Below, piece by piece: positions 50,567-60,448 of a stretch of DNA of 64,000 bases. The position numbers and the translations under genes are program-made. Below the pieces are notes generated by a model. It saw nothing but the letters and a program-made list of their open reading frames with translations. It did not search any database and had not been told where the DNA came from. Every line of letters starts with the position of its first letter. Positions within the stretch are counted from its first letter, which is position 1. The stretch is from Enterobacter cloacae subsp. cloacae ATCC 13047 (GTDB lineage Bacteria; Pseudomonadota; Gammaproteobacteria; Enterobacterales; Enterobacteriaceae): contig NC_014121.1 of assembly GCF_000025565.1 (NCBI RefSeq), positions 4,426,216 through 4,490,215 of the forward strand, read 5' to 3'.

Positions 50567-50667
50567 GAGTCGAGTCCTGGTAGCAATGGTGATGAAATTA
50601 TGAATTTCAAGGCTGTTTGGCTGCCGTTTGCAAGGCTATATGGTAGATTGGTGCAAATTAACGCCAC

Positions 50668-50687
50668 ATGGCACATTACGCCAACCT
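50668..50687 (+). promoter_or_regulatory. marbox (MarA/SoxS/Rob site) upstream of tolC
   Basis: The 20 bases from ATGGCACATT match the marbox consensus AYnGCACnnWnnRYYAAAYn at all but one defined position. They lie about 80 bases before tolC, where E. coli also has a functional marbox. Confidence 0.8.
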
Positions 50688-50769
50688 TTTGGTGTGGATG
50701 ATTCTGTTAGAATCGGCAATTATTTTTAATTAGATCAGCGCTAATACTGCTTCACAACAAGGAATGCAA

Positions 50770-52236
50770 ATGAAGAAATTGCTCCCCATCCTTATCGGCC
50801 TGAGCCTGACGGGCTTCAGTGCAATGAGCCAGGCGGAAAACCTGTTACAGGTCTACCAGCAGGCACGTCTGGGCAACCCTGATTTACGTAAATCAGCGGC
50901 CGATCGTGATGCTGCGTTTGAAAAGATTAACGAAGCGCGTAGCCCACTGCTGCCGCAGTTAGGTTTAGGTGCAGATTATACCTACAGCAACGGTTTCCGC
51001 GACGCTAACGGCGTTAACTCCAATGCTACCAGCGCCTCACTGCAATTAACACAGACGCTGTTTGATATGTCCAAATGGCGCGCACTGACCCTGCAGGAAA
51101 AGAGCGCGGGTATCCAGGATGTGACCTATCAGACCGACCAGCAAACGCTGATCCTGAACACGGCGACTGCGTACTTCAACGTGCTGAGCGCGATTGACTC
51201 GCTCTCCTATACTGAAGCGCAGAAACAGGCAATTTACCGTCAGTTAGATCAAACCACCCAGCGTTTCAACGTGGGCCTGGTCGCCATCACTGACGTGCAG
51301 AACGCCCGTTCACAGTACGACAGCGTACTGGCCAACGAAGTGACCGCGCGTAACAACCTCGACAACGCGCTGGAATCTCTGCGTCAGGTCACCGGTAATT
51401 ACTATCCAGAACTGGCTTCCCTGAACGTAGATAACTTCAAGACCGATAAGCCGCAGGCGGTGAATGCCCTGCTGAAAGAAGCGGAAAACCGCAACCTGAC
51501 CTTACTGCAGGCGCGTCTGAGCCAGGACCTGGCCCGCGAGCAGATTCGTCAGGCGCAGGATGGCCACCTGCCAACCCTGAGCCTGAGCGCCTCCACCGGC
51601 GTGTCTGATACCAGCTACAGCGGTTCTAAAACCAACACCGCCCAGTATGACGACAGCAACCAGGGCCAGAACAAAGTCGGCCTGAGCTTCTCACTGCCGC
51701 TGTATCAGGGCGGTTTGGTGAATTCTCAGGTGAAACAGGCGCAGTACAACTTTGTTGGCGCAAGCGAGCAGTTGGAAAGCGCCCACCGCAACGTGGTGCA
51801 GACCGTGCGTTCGTCGTTCAACAACGTGAACGCTTCTATCAGCAGCATCAACGCGTATAAACAGGCCGTTGTGTCTGCCCAAAGCTCCCTGGATGCAATG
51901 GAAGCTGGTTACTCCGTCGGTACCCGTACCATTGTTGACGTGCTGGACGCGACCACCACGCTGTATAACGCGAAACAGCAGCTCTCCAGTGCACGTTACC
52001 AGTACCTGATTAACCAGCTGAACATCAAGCAGGCGCTGGGTACGCTGAACGAGCAGGACCTGCTGGCGCTGAACAATGCGCTGGGTAAACCGGTCTCAAC
52101 CTCGCCGGACAGCGTGGCACCGGAGAATCCGGAGCAGGTTGCTGCGGTTGATAACTTCAACGCTAACAGCAACGCCCCTGCTGCACAGCCAGCCGCTGCG
52201 CGTACCAACACCGGCAGCAATCCGTTCCGTAACTAA
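50770..52236 (+). CDS. tolC: TolC, outer-membrane efflux/secretion channel
   Basis: 488 residues from ATG 50770; AAGGA is 6 bases upstream, whereas the ATG at 50764 abuts it. The signal peptide ends SQA/ENL at residue 22. Two structural repeats of the channel-tunnel are evident, each with a NARSPLLPQL/NVGLVAITDVQNARSQYD-type helix-strand region. The variable alanine/proline tail ends NPFRN. It forms the trimeric exit duct for AcrAB-type pumps and type I secretion. Confidence 0.98.
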   Translation: MKKLLPILIGLSLTGFSAMSQAENLLQVYQQARLGNPDLRKSAADRDAAFEKINEARSPLLPQLGLGADYTYSNGFRDANGVNSNATSASLQLTQTLFDMSKWRALTLQEKSAGIQDVTYQTDQQTLILNTATAYFNVLSAIDSLSYTEAQKQAIYRQLDQTTQRFNVGLVAITDVQNARSQYDSVLANEVTARNNLDNALESLRQVTGNYYPELASLNVDNFKTDKPQAVNALLKEAENRNLTLLQARLSQDLAREQIRQAQDGHLPTLSLSASTGVSDTSYSGSKTNTAQYDDSNQGQNKVGLSFSLPLYQGGLVNSQVKQAQYNFVGASEQLESAHRNVVQTVRSSFNNVNASISSINAYKQAVVSAQSSLDAMEAGYSVGTRTIVDVLDATTTLYNAKQQLSSARYQYLINQLNIKQALGTLNEQDLLALNNALGKPVSTSPDSVAPENPEQVAAVDNFNANSNAPAAQPAAARTNTGSNPFRN

Positions 52237-52278
52237 GAGTGTCATCACGCCCACTGCGGCCTGATGCCCTCACCCCAG

Positions 52279-52299
52279 CCCTCTCCCACAGGGAGAGGG
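52279..52299. repeat. dispersed palindrome, CCCTCTCCC family, after tolC
   Basis: Nine-base arms CCCTCTCCC/GGGAGAGGG around ACA, identical to the copy at 11982-12002. It may serve as a hairpin at the tolC transcript end. Confidence 0.75.
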
Positions 52300-52426
52300 A
52301 GCATCTGAATCACATCCGAACGTAAGCCAACGTAAAGATCCCCCTGATTCCGACCCTCTTCGCTTCATTTTCAACCACTCATCCTCTATCCTGAGCGTTA
52401 TAACCACTGGGTCCTGGAAGACAAAT

Positions 52427-53092
52427 ATGAAACGGACAAAATCCATAAATCACGCTTCGTTCCGCAAAAGCTGGAACGCGCGTCACCTCACCCCTGTTGC
52501 GCTGGCGGTTACCGCTGTCTTTATGCTGGCAGGCTGTGAGAAAAGCGATGAAACGGTCTCTCTGTATCAAAATGCGGAAGACTGCTCAGCCGCAACCGGT
52601 AACGCGGCAGAATGTAAGACCGCCTATAACAACGCCCTGAAAGAAGCGGAACGTACCGCACCGAAATATGCCACACGCGAAGACTGCGTGGCAGAGTTCG
52701 GTGAAGGCCAGTGTCAGCAGACACCGGCTCAGGCGGGAACGGCGCCAGAAAATCAGGCGCAGGCTCAGTCCAGCGGCAGCTTCTGGATGCCACTGATGGC
52801 CGGCTATATGATGGGCCGCCTGATGGGCGGCGGGGCGGGTTACCAGCAGCAGCCGCTGTTTAGCTCGAAAAACCCGGCCAGCCCGGCCTACGGCCAATAC
52901 ACCGATGCCAGCGGCAAAGGCTATGGCGCAGCAACGCCTGGCCGCACCGTGACCGTACCGAAAACGGCGATGGCTCCGAAACCGGCTACCACCAGCACCA
53001 TCACCCGCGGCGGGTTCGGTGAATCTGTGGCGAAACAGACCAGCATGCAGCGCAGCGCGACGGGCACGTCTACTCGCTCAATGGGCGGCTGA
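52427..53092 (+). CDS. ygiB: YgiB, DUF1190 lipoprotein
   Basis: 221 residues (E. coli 223). A long basic N-region ([20 protein letters not shown]) precedes a hydrophobic stretch and the lipobox MLAGC, with Cys37 as the predicted lipid-modified residue. The mature part has paired cysteines ([25 protein letters not shown]) and a glycine-rich [12 protein letters not shown] segment. Function unknown. It is 2 bases before ygiC, a conserved operon. Confidence 0.95.
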   Translation: MKRTKSINHASFRKSWNARHLTPVALAVTAVFMLAGCEKSDETVSLYQNAEDCSAATGNAAECKTAYNNALKEAERTAPKYATREDCVAEFGEGQCQQTPAQAGTAPENQAQAQSSGSFWMPLMAGYMMGRLMGGGAGYQQQPLFSSKNPASPAYGQYTDASGKGYGAATPGRTVTVPKTAMAPKPATTSTITRGGFGESVAKQTSMQRSATGTSTRSMGG

Positions 53093-53094
53093 TC

Positions 53095-54255
53095 ATGGAA
53101 CGAGTCAGTATCACCGAGCGCCCGGACTGGCGCGAAAAAGCGACCGAATACGGTTTTAACTTCCACACCATGTATGGCGAGCCGTACTGGTGTGAAGACG
53201 CTTATTACAAACTGACGCTCGCCCAGGTGGAAAAACTGGAGGCGGTGACGGCAGAGCTCCATCAGATGTGCCTGAAGGCTGTCGAGAAAGTGATCGACAG
53301 CGACGAGCTGATGGCTAAATTCCGCATTCCGAAGCACACCTGGGGCTTTGTGCGCCAGTCGTGGAAAACCAGCCAGCCCTCGCTCTATTCTCGCCTTGAT
53401 CTGGCGTGGGATGGCGTGGGTGAACCTAAGCTTCTTGAAAATAACGCCGATACGCCAACCTCTCTGTATGAAGCGGCCTTCTTCCAGTGGATCTGGCTGG
53501 AAGACCAGATGAACGCCGGAAACCTGCCGGAAGAGAGCGACCAGTTCAATAGCCTGCAGGAAAAGTTGATTGAGCGTTTCGCCGAGCTGCGTGAACAGCA
53601 CGGTTTCAACCTGCTGCATCTCGCCTGCTGCCGTGACACGGAAGAAGATCGTGGAACGGTTCAGTATCTGCAGGATTGTGCTGCCGAAGCGGAAGTCGCC
53701 ACCGAGTTTCTCTATATAGAGGATATCGGTCTGGGCGAGAAAGGTCAGTTTACTGACCTGCAGGATCAGGTGATCAGTAACCTGTTCAAGCTCTACCCGT
53801 GGGAATATATGCTGCGTGAGATGTTCTCCACCAAGCTGGAAGACGCTGGCGTGCGCTGGCTGGAACCAGCGTGGAAGAGCATCATCTCCAACAAAGCCCT
53901 GCTGCCGATGCTGTGGGAAATGTTCCCGAACCACCCGAACCTGCTGCCGGCATACTTTGCGGAAGATGATTATCCGCAAATGGAAAAATATGTCGTGAAG
54001 CCAATTTTCTCCCGCGAGGGGGCAAACGTCTCCATTATCGAAAACGGTAAAACGCTGGAAGCGGTTGAAGGGCCTTACGGCGAAGAAGGAATGATCGTCC
54101 AGGCATTTTATCAGCTGCCGAAATTTGGCGACAGCTATACGCTGATTGGCAGCTGGCTCATCAACGATCAGCCAGCCGGGATTGGCATCCGCGAAGATCG
54201 CGCGCTGATCACGCAGGATCTGTCACGGTTCTATCCGCACATCTTCGTCGAATAA
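53095..54255 (+). CDS. ygiC: YgiC, glutathionylspermidine synthase-like ATP-grasp ligase
   Basis: 386 residues, the E. coli length. It matches the synthetase half of Gss (4186-6048): [33 protein letters not shown], the ATP-grasp [15 protein letters not shown], and the C-terminal [17 protein letters not shown]. In E. coli it has an ATPase/ligase fold without glutathionylspermidine synthase activity; the substrate is probably a peptide. It is coupled to the ygiB lipoprotein. Confidence 0.95.
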   Translation: MERVSITERPDWREKATEYGFNFHTMYGEPYWCEDAYYKLTLAQVEKLEAVTAELHQMCLKAVEKVIDSDELMAKFRIPKHTWGFVRQSWKTSQPSLYSRLDLAWDGVGEPKLLENNADTPTSLYEAAFFQWIWLEDQMNAGNLPEESDQFNSLQEKLIERFAELREQHGFNLLHLACCRDTEEDRGTVQYLQDCAAEAEVATEFLYIEDIGLGEKGQFTDLQDQVISNLFKLYPWEYMLREMFSTKLEDAGVRWLEPAWKSIISNKALLPMLWEMFPNHPNLLPAYFAEDDYPQMEKYVVKPIFSREGANVSIIENGKTLEAVEGPYGEEGMIVQAFYQLPKFGDSYTLIGSWLINDQPAGIGIREDRALITQDLSRFYPHIFVE

Positions 54256-54260
54256 GGCTT

Positions 54261-54333
54261 GCCCGGTGGCGCTACGCTTACCGGGCCTACACGCGAGATG
54301 TAGGCCCGGTAAGGCGAAGCCGCCACCCGGCAT
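54261..54333. repeat. BIME: two inverted REP units between ygiC and ygiD
   Basis: GCCCGGTGGCGC ... TTACCGGGCCTAC, a short spacer, then GTAGGCCCGGTAAGGCG ... CGCCACCCGGC: head-to-head REP units between convergent genes, the same family as at 20732. Confidence 0.87.
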
Positions 54334-54338
54334 GTTTT

Positions 54339-55127
54339 TTACCCCACCTGCACCGACAGCATACTCAAACTCCCCATCTCAATACCGTCGACCGGGATCA
54401 TCACCGGTTCCTGGCCATCCCACGCGCCAAGAACGTACAGCAGCGGCAGGAAGTGTTCCGGCGTTGGGTTAGAGAGCGAACCGCCTTCGTGATCCAGATA
54501 GTTCACCAGCGGATGCTGCTCAACCGGGCCTTGCCAGGTCAGATTGTCTTTAACGTAATCGTTAAAGGACGTTGCCCATGGGTAAGGTGTATTTTCACCG
54601 TGCCAGCGCGCCGTACGCAGGTTGTGTACCACGTTACCGCTTGCCACCAGCATAATGCCTTCATCACGAAGCGTAGCCAGCTTGCGGCCCATCTCCATGT
54701 GCCAGGCTGCCGGTTTAGTACTGTCGATACTCAACTGCACCATCGGGATGTCGGCGTCCGGGTACATTTTTATCAGCACGCCCCATGAGCCGTGGTCAAA
54801 GCCCCAGGCCTCTTTATCCAGCGCGACCGGGACAGGTGCCAGCAAATCCACCAGCTTCTGTGCCAGCTCGGGCGAGCCGGGGGCCGGATAATGCGTGTCG
54901 TACAACGCCTGCGGGAAACCGCCAAAATCATGGATTGTTTTTGGCGCCTCCATGGCAGTTACGCCAGTGCCACGGGTGAACCAATGTGCAGACACCACCA
55001 CAATCGCCTTCGGACGCGGCAACGTCTCGCCCAGGTGACGCCATGTGCGGGTGTAGACGTTGTCTTCCAGAACGTTCATTGGGCTACCGTGGCCTAAAAA
55101 CAGTGCTGGCATACGTGAAGAAGTCAT
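54339..55127 (-). CDS. ygiD: YgiD, 4,5-DOPA-extradiol-dioxygenase
   Basis: 262 residues, similar in length to E. coli YgiD. It belongs to the LigB-type extradiol ring-cleavage family. Metal-binding histidines are in LFLGHGSPMN, VVSAHWFTRG and VASGNVVHNLR. It cleaves L-DOPA to betalamic acid precursors in vitro; the physiological substrate is unclear. It is divergent from zupT. Confidence 0.95.
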   Translation of the reverse strand: MTSSRMPALFLGHGSPMNVLEDNVYTRTWRHLGETLPRPKAIVVVSAHWFTRGTGVTAMEAPKTIHDFGGFPQALYDTHYPAPGSPELAQKLVDLLAPVPVALDKEAWGFDHGSWGVLIKMYPDADIPMVQLSIDSTKPAAWHMEMGRKLATLRDEGIMLVASGNVVHNLRTARWHGENTPYPWATSFNDYVKDNLTWQGPVEQHPLVNYLDHEGGSLSNPTPEHFLPLLYVLGAWDGQEPVMIPVDGIEMGSLSMLSVQVG

Positions 55128-55290
55128 GGCGATATCCTTACAGAAGGTGTCAATTTGATGGTGCTACATTACGCTTAACACGATGAAGATGAACGCAGAT
55201 AAGCGTGAAGATCATCATCAGGAAATTTGAATGTAAGGAATATGTAAAACAGAGGTTCCCCTCTCGCTTTGGCCAACGTGAATTATTAGT

Positions 55291-55309
55291 ATTAATGAGA
55301 ATCATTATC
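55291..55309 (+). promoter_or_regulatory. strong Fur box immediately upstream of zupT
   Basis: ATTAATGAGAATCATTATC matches the 19-base Fur consensus at 16 positions. It ends 14 bases before the zupT ATG and lies just upstream of its AAGGAG Shine-Dalgarno, so Fur binding should block transcription. Confidence 0.82.
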
Positions 55310-55323
55310 ACAAGGAGCATTGC

Positions 55324-56097
55324 ATGTCCGTCCCCTTGATCCTGACCATCCTGGCGGGTGCCGCCACCTTTATCGGTGCGATCCTCGGTGTGCTTGGTCA
55401 AAAGCCGTCTAACCGCGTGCTGGCCTTTTCACTGGGATTTGCTGCCGGCATTATGCTGCTCATCTCTCTGATGGAGATGCTGCCTGCCGCACTGGGCACA
55501 GAAGGCATGTCTCCGGTACTGGGTTACGGCATGTTTGTGTTTGGTCTGTTGGGCTATTTTGCGCTCGATCGCATGCTGCCCCATGCACATCCGCAGGATT
55601 TGATGCAAAAAAGCGTCGCGCCGGTGCCGCAAAAGATTAAACGTACTGCCATCCTCCTGACGCTCGGCATCAGCCTGCACAACTTCCCGGAGGGTGTCGC
55701 GACCTATGTCACCGCCAGCAGCAACCTGGAGATGGGTCTGGGTATCGCCCTGGCGGTGGCCTTACACAATATTCCTGAAGGGCTGGCCGTTGCCGGACCG
55801 GTTTATGCCGCCACGGGATCAAAACGCACCGCCGTGTTCTGGGCCGGGATATCGGGAATGGCGGAAATTCTCGGGGGCGTACTGGCGTGGCTGATACTGG
55901 GAAGCCTGGTTTCACCGGTGGTGATGGCCGCCATTATGGCCGCGGTTGCGGGGATTATGGTGGCGCTGTCGGTTGATGAACTGATGCCGCTGGCGAAAGA
56001 GATCGATCCTAACAACAATCCGAGTTATGGGGTGTTGTGCGGAATGTCTGTAATGGGATTAAGCCTGGTGTTGTTACAAACGGCGGGTATTGGCTGA
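55324..56097 (+). CDS. zupT: ZupT, ZIP-family metal importer
   Basis: 257 residues, the E. coli length, with eight membrane helices. The two metal-binding helix motifs [10 protein letters not shown] and [12 protein letters not shown] are intact. ZupT imports Zn2+ and also Fe2+, Mn2+ and Co2+ across the inner membrane. A near-consensus Fur box precedes it. In E. coli ribB and ubiK follow; here the fimbrial genes do. Confidence 0.97.
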   Translation: MSVPLILTILAGAATFIGAILGVLGQKPSNRVLAFSLGFAAGIMLLISLMEMLPAALGTEGMSPVLGYGMFVFGLLGYFALDRMLPHAHPQDLMQKSVAPVPQKIKRTAILLTLGISLHNFPEGVATYVTASSNLEMGLGIALAVALHNIPEGLAVAGPVYAATGSKRTAVFWAGISGMAEILGGVLAWLILGSLVSPVVMAAIMAAVAGIMVALSVDELMPLAKEIDPNNNPSYGVLCGMSVMGLSLVLLQTAGIG

Positions 56098-56101
56098 ACG
56101 G

Positions 56102-56137
56102 TTGCGCTTCCTTATTTGAGGGAGCGCAATTTCTTTT
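56102..56137 (+). terminator. zupT terminator
   Basis: Stem TTGCGCTTCC/GGGAGCGCAA (one wobble), loop TTATTTGA, followed by TTTCTTTT. Confidence 0.85.
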
Positions 56138-56286
56138 AATGTCAGTGAATACCAACTATCAGTATTAATGATATAAAGTCCGGCACCATACTTTCTAATC
56201 GGCATAGAATTCACTTAAGAAATATTATTTATAACTATTCCCCGTAAAATAATTACCGCTTCGTGTATTTAAAAAAACTCAAAAGA

Positions 56287-56300
56287 TTGATGTCAATCAC
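56287..56300. promoter_or_regulatory. FNR-like site upstream of fimbrial operon 1
   Basis: TTGAT-GTCA-ATCAC matches TTGAT-N4-ATCAA at 9 of 10 positions. It lies about 220 bases before the pilin gene, so its distance to the true promoter is unknown. Confidence 0.45.
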
Positions 56301-56521
56301 TATTTAAACCGAGTATTCTGGCTGTTGAGTAACAGCATTTTTCCCATTTATAACTTCAAATGATTTATTAATAGTCTCTAAATCCCCCATTTAGAAATGC
56401 TCACGAGATGAACCATATTGCGACTGGTATATTTCGACCGCTTTAATGAAATAAAAGTGTTGCAATATTAATTCATTAAAATTATTGCGCCATCCATTCC
56501 TAGATAAAGGATTATATCTTC

Positions 56522-57097
56522 ATGTTTAACAAGACTATTCTGGCAGTTGCGACAACTGCATTGCTTTCTGGTCTGTCATTTACTGCTATGGCAGCAGATA
56601 ACCAGGGCTCGGGGAAGATCACGTTCACCGGTGAAGTTATCAGTGCGCCTTGCTCTATCACCCCGGGAGATGAAAATCAGACGATTGAATTAGGAGAAGT
56701 CGCGGATAGCGTGCTGAACAGCGGTAAAAACTCGCTGCCGGTTGACGTGAATATCCACCTGCAGGATTGCATTCTCTCTTCTACCACCGGACAAACCACC
56801 ACCACGATCGACAAAGTGAAGGTCACCTTTGCCTCCGCAAGTACCGATTCGACCGACACCAGCCTGATGAAAAACACGCTTGACGGCAACATCGGCGGTG
56901 CAACAGGTGTGGGCGTTCGCTTGCTGGATAGCGGCAGCAATAAAGTCACGCTGGGTACGCCGATTGAAGTGTCATTCCCTACCACAAATGCCTATCAGGA
57001 ACTGAACTTCAAAGCCCGCATGGAACCGGTAGCTGGCAGCCAGGCTACCCCGGGTAACGTTCAGGCCCAGGCGAACTATATCCTTGAATACAAGTAA
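56522..57097 (+). CDS. ygiL: fimbrial major subunit, operon 1 (YgiL-like)
   Basis: 191 residues. The signal peptide ends AMA/ADNQGSG. The mature pilin has the type-1 fold: a disulfide pair (SAPCSI and LQDCIL), the VGVRLLDSGS segment and the donor-strand/penultimate-tyrosine ending ANYILEYK. It is assembled by the chaperone-usher pathway into a surface fibre. It leads a pilin-usher-chaperone-adhesin operon in the same order as E. coli ygiL-yqiG-yqiH-yqiI near zupT. A paralogue starts operon 2 at 61727. Confidence 0.9.
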   Translation: MFNKTILAVATTALLSGLSFTAMAADNQGSGKITFTGEVISAPCSITPGDENQTIELGEVADSVLNSGKNSLPVDVNIHLQDCILSSTTGQTTTTIDKVKVTFASASTDSTDTSLMKNTLDGNIGGATGVGVRLLDSGSNKVTLGTPIEVSFPTTNAYQELNFKARMEPVAGSQATPGNVQAQANYILEYK

Positions 57098-57120
57098 TTT
57101 GATTGCCGTCTGAAAACGTA

Positions 57121-57145
57121 GCCGATGAAGGACTCATCGGCTTTT
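57121..57145 (+). terminator. intercistronic attenuator between pilin and usher, operon 1
   Basis: Stem GCCGATGA/TCATCGGC with a 5-base loop and a following TTTT lies between the pilin stop and the usher start. Such hairpins lower usher expression relative to pilin. Confidence 0.8.
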
Positions 57146-57175
57146 ATGCCTTCTTTTTAAAAGCGAAACGGATTT

Positions 57176-59698
57176 ATGCTAAAACACTCAGCGCATCAAC
57201 TCTCCCGCCTCTCTGCTTTTATAAAGTATTCGCTGAGTGTCACACTTTACTCAGCTTTATTCGTGTTGCCTGTCTCCGCGGTTGAATTCAACACAGATAT
57301 GATTGACGTTGAAGACCGAAGTAATATTGATATTTCCCAGTTTGAGAAAAAAGGCCACATCGCACCGGGTATCTATCTCGTCCGCATTCAGGTCAATAAA
57401 AACACGTTGCCTCAATCCGCAACAATGGAGTGGATCGCAACGGAAAACGAAAGCGGTTCGCAAATTTGCGTGAATGCCGGGCAGTTATCCGCTTTCGGAC
57501 TGAGCACCGATTTTATTTCGCGGCTCCATTATTCTCAGGACGGACGTTGCCTTGATCTTTCGGCTGTTCCGGAACTGGGCTTTTCCCTTAATAAAGGGAC
57601 GATGGTGCTTTCTGTCACCGTTCCCCAGGCATGGATGAAATATCAGGCGAAGAACTGGACGCCGCCGGAATATTGGGATGAAGGCATTGCGGGTGTTTTA
57701 CTTGATTATAATCTCTATGCCAGCCAGTACGATCCGTACGGGGGCGACGACAGCCAGAATATCAGCGCCTACGGCACGCTCGGGTTTAACCTCGGCGCGT
57801 GGCGTCTGCGTTCAGATTATCAGTATAACCAAAACTTTCGTCACGGTGAGTCTACAGGCAGCGACAGCAGTCTGGCACGAACCTATCTCTACCGCCCTAT
57901 CCCTTCGCTGTCATCAAAAGTGACGCTGGGGCAATATGATTTAAGCTCAGATATTTTTGATACCTTCCACTTTACCGGTGCCTCACTGGAAAGTGATGAA
58001 AGTATGCTGCCGCCTGATTTACAAGGTTATGCACCACAAATTAACGGCATCGCGCAGACCAATGCCAAAGTGACCGTCTCCCAGTCTGGCCGCGTTCTTT
58101 ATCAAACAACCGTCGCGCCGGGCCCGTTCACCATTTCTGACCTGGGTGAAACCTACCAGGGACAGCTGGATGTGGTGGTCGAAGAGGAAGATGGACGCAA
58201 AACCACCTTCCAGGTGGGTTCATCCTCAATCCCCTTCCTGACCCGAAAAGGCCAGGTGCGCTATAAAACATCCATCGGTAAGCCCACCGCTACGGGCCAT
58301 AACGACATCAATAACCCGCTTTTCTGGACAGGTGAACTCTCGTGGGGCTGGCTGAGTGATGTGTCACTGTATGGCGGCACCCTGCTGACGGCGGATGATT
58401 ATCAGGCCATGACCACCGGTATCGGCTTCAACCTGGATTCGTTCGGCTCGATCTCTTTTGATGTGACGGGCGCCGAGGCCACGCTCCATCAGGGAAAAAA
58501 TGAGACACAGCGTGGGTACAGCTATCGCGCCAACTACGCAAAACGTTTTGAGGCGACCGGCAGCCAAATCACCTTCGCAGGTTATCGATTCTCGGATAAA
58601 GAATATGTCTCAATGAGTGAATATCTCGCCTCCCGGGACGGAGATACCTCAACGACAAACGAAAAAGAGAGTTACGTTATCTCCTTCAACCAGTACCTTG
58701 ATTCGCTGGCATTAAATACCTATCTCAACGTCACCCGTAACACCTACTGGGACAACAGCAGCAACACAAACTACTCCTTTTCGCTGAGCCGCAATTTTGA
58801 TATCGGCAACTTAAGAGGTTTATCCGCATCGCTGGCGCTAAGCCGCGTGAGCTGGGATGACAGCGACGAAAACCAGGTCTATTTCGCCTTCACCCTCCCG
58901 CTGGAGCAAAATCGTAGCATTATGTACAGCTACCAGCGTTCAGGCGGCGACAGCGCGTCTCATATGGCTTCTTACTATGACGCCTCCGATCGCAACAATA
59001 CGTGGAATCTCTCGGCCTCTACGACGGAAGACGATTTGCGCGAAGGCGAACCGTCATTGCGCGGCGGATACCAGCACTATTCTCCTTATGGACGCCTGAA
59101 TCTTTCAGGAAGCGTTCAGCCCAATCAATACCGTTCGATCAGCGCGGGCTGGAACGGCTCGATCACCGCCACGCGGTATGGCGTAGCCCTGCATGATTAC
59201 AGCCCGGCCAATAACGCCCGCATGATGATCGATGCCGATGGCGTTGACGGAATTGAGGTCAACAGTTCGCGCACGCGCACTAACGCATTCGGTATTGCTG
59301 TCGTCCCCTCACTCAGCAACTACACCACCTCCACGGTGCGCGTTAACAGCAACACGCTGCCTGATGGCGTGGATATAGCAACCTCCGTTATTCGCACCAC
59401 GCTGACGGAAGGTGCCATTGGTTACAGCAAGCTGAACGCCACCACGGGCTACCAGATTGTCGGCATTATTCGACAAGAAAACGGTCAGTTCCCTCCTTTG
59501 GGCGTCAGTATCGTCGACAGCGCTACGGGTAAAGAGGTCGGTCTGGTTGCCGAAGAAGGGTTCGTTTATCTCAGCGGGATTCAGGAAAACAGTACGTTAC
59601 GTCTCACCTGGTCTGACAAAGCGTGTGAAATCACGCCGCCGAACCAAAGTAACCTTAACGGTGACGCTATATTTTTACCTTGTAAAACAGTGCATTAA
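57176..59698 (+). CDS. yqiG: fimbrial outer-membrane usher, operon 1 (YqiG-like)
   Basis: 840 residues. After the signal peptide (end near VLPVSA) it has the usher N-terminal domain (VEFNTDMIDVEDRSNIDISQFEKKGHIAPGIYLVRI), the 24-strand barrel with plug region (ARTYLYRPIPSLSSKVTLGQ, LPPDLQGYAPQINGIAQTNAKVTVSQSGRVLYQTTVAPGPFTISDL) and C-terminal domains ending LPCKTVH. It recruits chaperone-subunit complexes and secretes the fibre. In E. coli K-12 yqiG is broken by an insertion sequence; here it is intact. Confidence 0.93.
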   Translation: MLKHSAHQLSRLSAFIKYSLSVTLYSALFVLPVSAVEFNTDMIDVEDRSNIDISQFEKKGHIAPGIYLVRIQVNKNTLPQSATMEWIATENESGSQICVNAGQLSAFGLSTDFISRLHYSQDGRCLDLSAVPELGFSLNKGTMVLSVTVPQAWMKYQAKNWTPPEYWDEGIAGVLLDYNLYASQYDPYGGDDSQNISAYGTLGFNLGAWRLRSDYQYNQNFRHGESTGSDSSLARTYLYRPIPSLSSKVTLGQYDLSSDIFDTFHFTGASLESDESMLPPDLQGYAPQINGIAQTNAKVTVSQSGRVLYQTTVAPGPFTISDLGETYQGQLDVVVEEEDGRKTTFQVGSSSIPFLTRKGQVRYKTSIGKPTATGHNDINNPLFWTGELSWGWLSDVSLYGGTLLTADDYQAMTTGIGFNLDSFGSISFDVTGAEATLHQGKNETQRGYSYRANYAKRFEATGSQITFAGYRFSDKEYVSMSEYLASRDGDTSTTNEKESYVISFNQYLDSLALNTYLNVTRNTYWDNSSNTNYSFSLSRNFDIGNLRGLSASLALSRVSWDDSDENQVYFAFTLPLEQNRSIMYSYQRSGGDSASHMASYYDASDRNNTWNLSASTTEDDLREGEPSLRGGYQHYSPYGRLNLSGSVQPNQYRSISAGWNGSITATRYGVALHDYSPANNARMMIDADGVDGIEVNSSRTRTNAFGIAVVPSLSNYTTSTVRVNSNTLPDGVDIATSVIRTTLTEGAIGYSKLNATTGYQIVGIIRQENGQFPPLGVSIVDSATGKEVGLVAEEGFVYLSGIQENSTLRLTWSDKACEITPPNQSNLNGDAIFLPCKTVH

Positions 59699-59713
59699 TT
59701 CAGGATGAATAAA

Positions 59714-60448
59714 ATGAACATCACGATGATTTCAAAAGGACTTATCTGTTTCCTTGGCACGTGCAGCTTTGCCTGGGCCACCGTATCGCCCGACAGAACA
59801 CGCATCATTTTCAACGCCTCCGCAAAAAGCGTGTCGGTCAGACTGATAAACCAGAGTAAAACCGATCCTTATCTGGCTCAGTCGTGGATTGAGGATAAAG
59901 CGGGTAAAAAAACGCGCGAGTTTATCTCTCCTGTTCCGCCACTGCTGCGTATCGAGCCGGAGGAACAGGCGCAGGTTCGCCTGATGGCGCAGCAAAACCT
60001 CAGCCGACTTCCAGCCGATCGCGAGTCGCTGTTTTATTACAACATGCGGGAGATCCCACCCAAAGCCGAGCAGAAGAACGTGATGCAAATCGCCATGCAA
60101 AGCCGCCTTAAACTGTTCTGGCGGCCAAAAGCCATTGAGCTTAAGGAGGGCCAGTTTGTTCCGCTGGATAAAGTGGTTATATCCCGCGCCTCGGGTACGC
60201 TGCAGTTTAAAAACAGCAGCCCCTATTACATCACCGTGGGCTATATCGGACTGAACGGTAAAACCTTATTGCCGGGCGCAGAGAGCGTAATGATTGAGCC
60301 GTTTGGTCAGGCCAGCCAGTCACTGGCTAAGCTGCCCGCTGAATTTCAAGTCGGGTATATCAGCGATTATGGCGGTCTGGAAATGTTTAAGGTGAGTTGT
60401 AACGCGGTGCAACCTGCCTGCCAGAGCAAACCGGTGAATAAGGGATAA
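59714..60448 (+). CDS. yqiH: fimbrial periplasmic chaperone, operon 1 (YqiH-like)
   Basis: 244 residues from ATG 59714, chosen because CAGGA is 8 bases upstream; an in-frame ATG at 59705 lies on top of it. The signal peptide ends FAWA/TVSPD. It is a PapD-type two-Ig-domain chaperone: RTRIIFNASAKSVSVRLINQ, the F1-G1 strand LLRIEPEEQAQVRLM and the conserved RLKLFWRPKAIEL, with the basic Arg/Lys pair that anchors subunit C-termini. It overlaps the adhesin gene by one base. Confidence 0.92.
   Translation: MNITMISKGLICFLGTCSFAWATVSPDRTRIIFNASAKSVSVRLINQSKTDPYLAQSWIEDKAGKKTREFISPVPPLLRIEPEEQAQVRLMAQQNLSRLPADRESLFYYNMREIPPKAEQKNVMQIAMQSRLKLFWRPKAIELKEGQFVPLDKVVISRASGTLQFKNSSPYYITVGYIGLNGKTLLPGAESVMIEPFGQASQSLAKLPAEFQVGYISDYGGLEMFKVSCNAVQPACQSKPVNKG

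Larger units (their letters stand above)
56098..56521. other. AT-rich region upstream of fimbrial operon 1
   Basis: 424 bases without a credible gene, strongly AT-rich. It holds the zupT terminator (56102-56137) and a near-perfect FNR-like site (56287-56300). No inverted repeats of an invertible fim-type switch were seen. Confidence 0.7.

Noticed and set aside
56098..56521. invertible promoter element (fimS-like) before the fimbrial operon
   Set aside because: No pair of matching inverted repeats and no recombinase gene nearby.
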